DNA from: an uncultured Bacteroidota bacterium
GTDB lineage: Bacteria; Bacteroidota; Bacteroidia; Bacteroidales; WCHB1-69
Length of the DNA stretch: 64,000 bases
Assembly (NCBI GenBank): GCA_902786595.1
Contig: CADADB010000003.1
Coordinates: 21,206-85,205 of the forward strand
Direction: 5' to 3'
The notes beneath the pieces were generated by a model. The model did no database searches. It saw nothing but the letters and a program-made list of their open reading frames with translations, and was not told the DNA's origin. The position numbers were made by a program, and so were the translations under genes. Shown here one piece after another: positions 62,315-64,000 of the stretch. Within the stretch, counting starts at the first letter, position 1. Every line of letters starts with the position of its first letter.

Positions 62315-62332
62315 TCGGCATAATTTTTGTTT
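62315..62332 (+). promoter_or_regulatory. Sigma-54-like site upstream of the HD-PARG gene
   Basis: TTCGGCATAATTTTTGTT: GG at 62317-62318, ten bases, GT at 62329-62330. It points towards the HD-PARG gene, 171 bases downstream, and is divergent from the site at 62272-62288. Confidence 0.35.
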
Positions 62333-62502
62333 AATGGATGTCGTCAAACCAAAATGATTTTCAAATTTAATCAGTTAAAAGAAACGGAATATTTTTTATT
62401 TTTGTTGCGCCGTCTCCCGGCCATAATGTTTTATGGACTTCGCTTTATGCTCAGCGACGGCGTGATAAGTCTAAACTCAGAGGTCCTCATAAATACTTGA
62501 CA

Positions 62503-64000
62503 ATGGCAAAGAAAACCAACACTTTACAAGATTCAGAGCTGCAGACCGTCAAGGATGAAATCATCGGTCTGCTCCGTTCCACTAACCGCGACAATATCGA
62601 AGAGGTTATCCAATGGTTGGACACAAAAGAACATAATTTCTTTATAGTGCCTGCCGCCAGACTGCAACATGACAATGTGAAAGGTGGGCTGGCCTACCAT
62701 TCGCTTATGGTGTACCAATGTGCAAAAGCAGCTTGGGACGAAAAGGATGATTCTTTTAAACGACAATACCCTTTGAACAGCGTCATCATTTCAGCCTTGC
62801 TGCACGATGTATGCAAGAAAGACGTTTACAGTTTCGATGCTGACGGCAACCCGATATCGGACAGAGAGAAACACCAATTGGGGCACGGGCATCGTTCGGT
62901 GCAGCTGCTTGAGAATCTTGGCTTTGAACTCACGGAAGACGAACGTAAGGCCATCAAGTGGCATATGGGTAAGTACGAGTTGAATTACTTTGGCAATCCC
63001 AGTCAGGACATTCGCAACAATTGCGAGTTGGCTATGCAAGATCCTTTCTGCATATTAATTCATCAAGCCGACACCGAGGCCTCAAACAAATCCTTGAAAG
63101 AGGCGAAAGAGACAAAACGGAACAATCTTTCTTGGAATGCACAAGAAACCAAATATAGTCTGGAAACATCCCGAAACCCTTACATTGAGACCGAAGTCCA
63201 AATAGATGTCTTTAATCACAATAAGACAATCTTCGGGGAGTGGAAATACATTGCCCCTTCGGGCAAAGTCGTCAACCTGCCCGGCACGCGCCAGGAGCTG
63301 CTGGATGCCACGAAAGTATATCGGGAAGAGGTGTCGGCCGCTGAAGTTCCGGCCCGCTACAAGACCATCAAGACCGGTTGTGCCAACGAAGACTGTATCA
63401 TCATAGTAAAAGCATTAATAGACAGCGGATTGAATCCTGCGATATTGAATATGGCGAACGCACACAAGGCTTGTGGAAATTACAATACGGGGGACAGTTC
63501 CCAAGAACCCAGCCTCTGCCGGGCATCCACTCTTTCCCCTACACTTTATCAGTACTACAACAAGTTGTGGGCGAAGAAAGCGAGCGTGCCGCTGCGTGAG
63601 CCAGCCGCCTACCCCATAGATGTCCGCTATGGAGGCATCTATTCTCCCGTTACCGTGTTCCGAGACAATGTTTCGACAGGGTTTGCTTTGCGCGAAGAGC
63701 CCTTCCAAACCGCTATCATCACTACGGGAGCGCTCAATTTCAACAACAACATCAAACCCAACAACCTGGAGTACTGCGCTGAAGACGGTGGTTTCACCGA
63801 GGAAGGCGAGATAGTTATGCGCGACAAAATCCGTACCATTTATCGCATCGCTCTGCTCAACGGTCACGACTCGCTCGTGCTGGGAGCATTCGGCTGCGGG
63901 GCATTCAAACTCAAGCCGGAGCTTGTGTCGGCATTGTTCAAGAAAACTCTCGAGGAAACGGAGTTCAAGGGCAAGTTCGACACTATTGTCTTCGCGTTGA
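62503..64000 (+). CDS. HD-domain / PARG (DUF2263) fusion protein, 3' end outside window
   Basis: A frame of at least 499 codons, open to the last base, starting MAKKTNTLQDSELQTVKDE. The N-terminal part is an HD-type phosphohydrolase (ALLHDVCKKD near residue 105, GHGHRSVQLLENLGF, AIKWHMGKYE). The C-terminal part is a bacterial PARG/TIGR02452 macrodomain-like enzyme (NAHKACGNYNTGDSSQEPSL, GGIYSPVTVFRD, TGALNFN, LGAFGCGAFK), which removes ADP-ribose. The final residues and stop lie beyond the window. The pairing suggests combined nucleotide and ADP-ribose chemistry. Confidence 0.82.
   Translation, partial: MAKKTNTLQDSELQTVKDEIIGLLRSTNRDNIEEVIQWLDTKEHNFFIVPAARLQHDNVKGGLAYHSLMVYQCAKAAWDEKDDSFKRQYPLNSVIISALLHDVCKKDVYSFDADGNPISDREKHQLGHGHRSVQLLENLGFELTEDERKAIKWHMGKYELNYFGNPSQDIRNNCELAMQDPFCILIHQADTEASNKSLKEAKETKRNNLSWNAQETKYSLETSRNPYIETEVQIDVFNHNKTIFGEWKYIAPSGKVVNLPGTRQELLDATKVYREEVSAAEVPARYKTIKTGCANEDCIIIVKALIDSGLNPAILNMANAHKACGNYNTGDSSQEPSLCRASTLSPTLYQYYNKLWAKKASVPLREPAAYPIDVRYGGIYSPVTVFRDNVSTGFALREEPFQTAIITTGALNFNNNIKPNNLEYCAEDGGFTEEGEIVMRDKIRTIYRIALLNGHDSLVLGAFGCGAFKLKPELVSALFKKTLEETEFKGKFDTIVFAL

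Overview
The window reads as a chromosome segment of a Bacteroidota bacterium, most likely order Bacteroidales. Evidence: promoters of the TAnnTTTGC type (for example before tgt, rpmB, tRNA-Leu, fusA and the FKBP gene), a TonB-dependent receptor with an N-terminal carboxypeptidase-regulatory-like domain, a DUF4270 lipoprotein beside a short glycogen-synthase-like protein and glmS, a DUF1599 gene beside a DoxX/MauE-like gene, and a gingipain-type (C25) protease ending in a type IX secretion (T9SS) sorting domain. I cannot assign a genus.

Region 1 (1-41 kb) is mostly conserved chromosome in short operons: glycosyltransferase, tgt, fumC, putative porin, speB-like agmatinase, C25 protease + DUF1599 + DoxX-like, prmC, TonB receptor, rpmB, glmS-DUF4270-glycogen synthase-like, tRNA-Leu(GAG), malY-like aminotransferase, four-helix-bundle protein, mtaB-M16 peptidase-recR, lpdA, outer-membrane protein, DedA-aroE, TPR protein, fusA, FKBP isomerase, argS, a four-helix/zinc-ribbon protein, a PP-loop (MurL-like) protein, an EamA transporter and a LolA-like carrier. 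Intergenic spaces hold many short tandem repeats and palindromes, including a recurring GTAGAGACG palindrome and a ~120-bp element present on both sides of the EamA gene.

Region 2 (41.2-64 kb) is accessory. It contains two cassettes of a divergent RpoD-type sigma factor followed by a closely related AAA ATPase (45.2-47.8 and 55.2-58.0 kb), a truncated third sigma factor, a LemA-like protein with a membrane protein, SbcD-SbcC, a 2H phosphoesterase, a SprT-like metalloprotease (with a decayed N-terminal copy 15 kb away), an alpha/beta hydrolase, a small caspase/CHAT-like protein, a lipoprotein, a protein of five 19-residue repeats, a protein carrying a sigma-54 (RpoN)-type DNA-binding domain but no N-terminal sigma-54 regions, a two-lobed retropepsin-like protease and an HD-PARG fusion that runs off the end of the window.

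The most unusual observation is that six intergenic sites in this accessory region have sigma-54 promoter geometry (GG-N10-GC or GG-N10-GT, mostly TGGCA with TTTG). They lie before the first sigma/AAA cassette (two sites), the alpha/beta hydrolase, the RpoN-like gene itself, the retropepsin gene and, divergently, the HD-PARG gene. I infer, without proof, a local regulon controlled by a sigma-54-type factor or by the RpoN-like protein, linking proteolysis, nucleic-acid processing and ADP-ribose metabolism.
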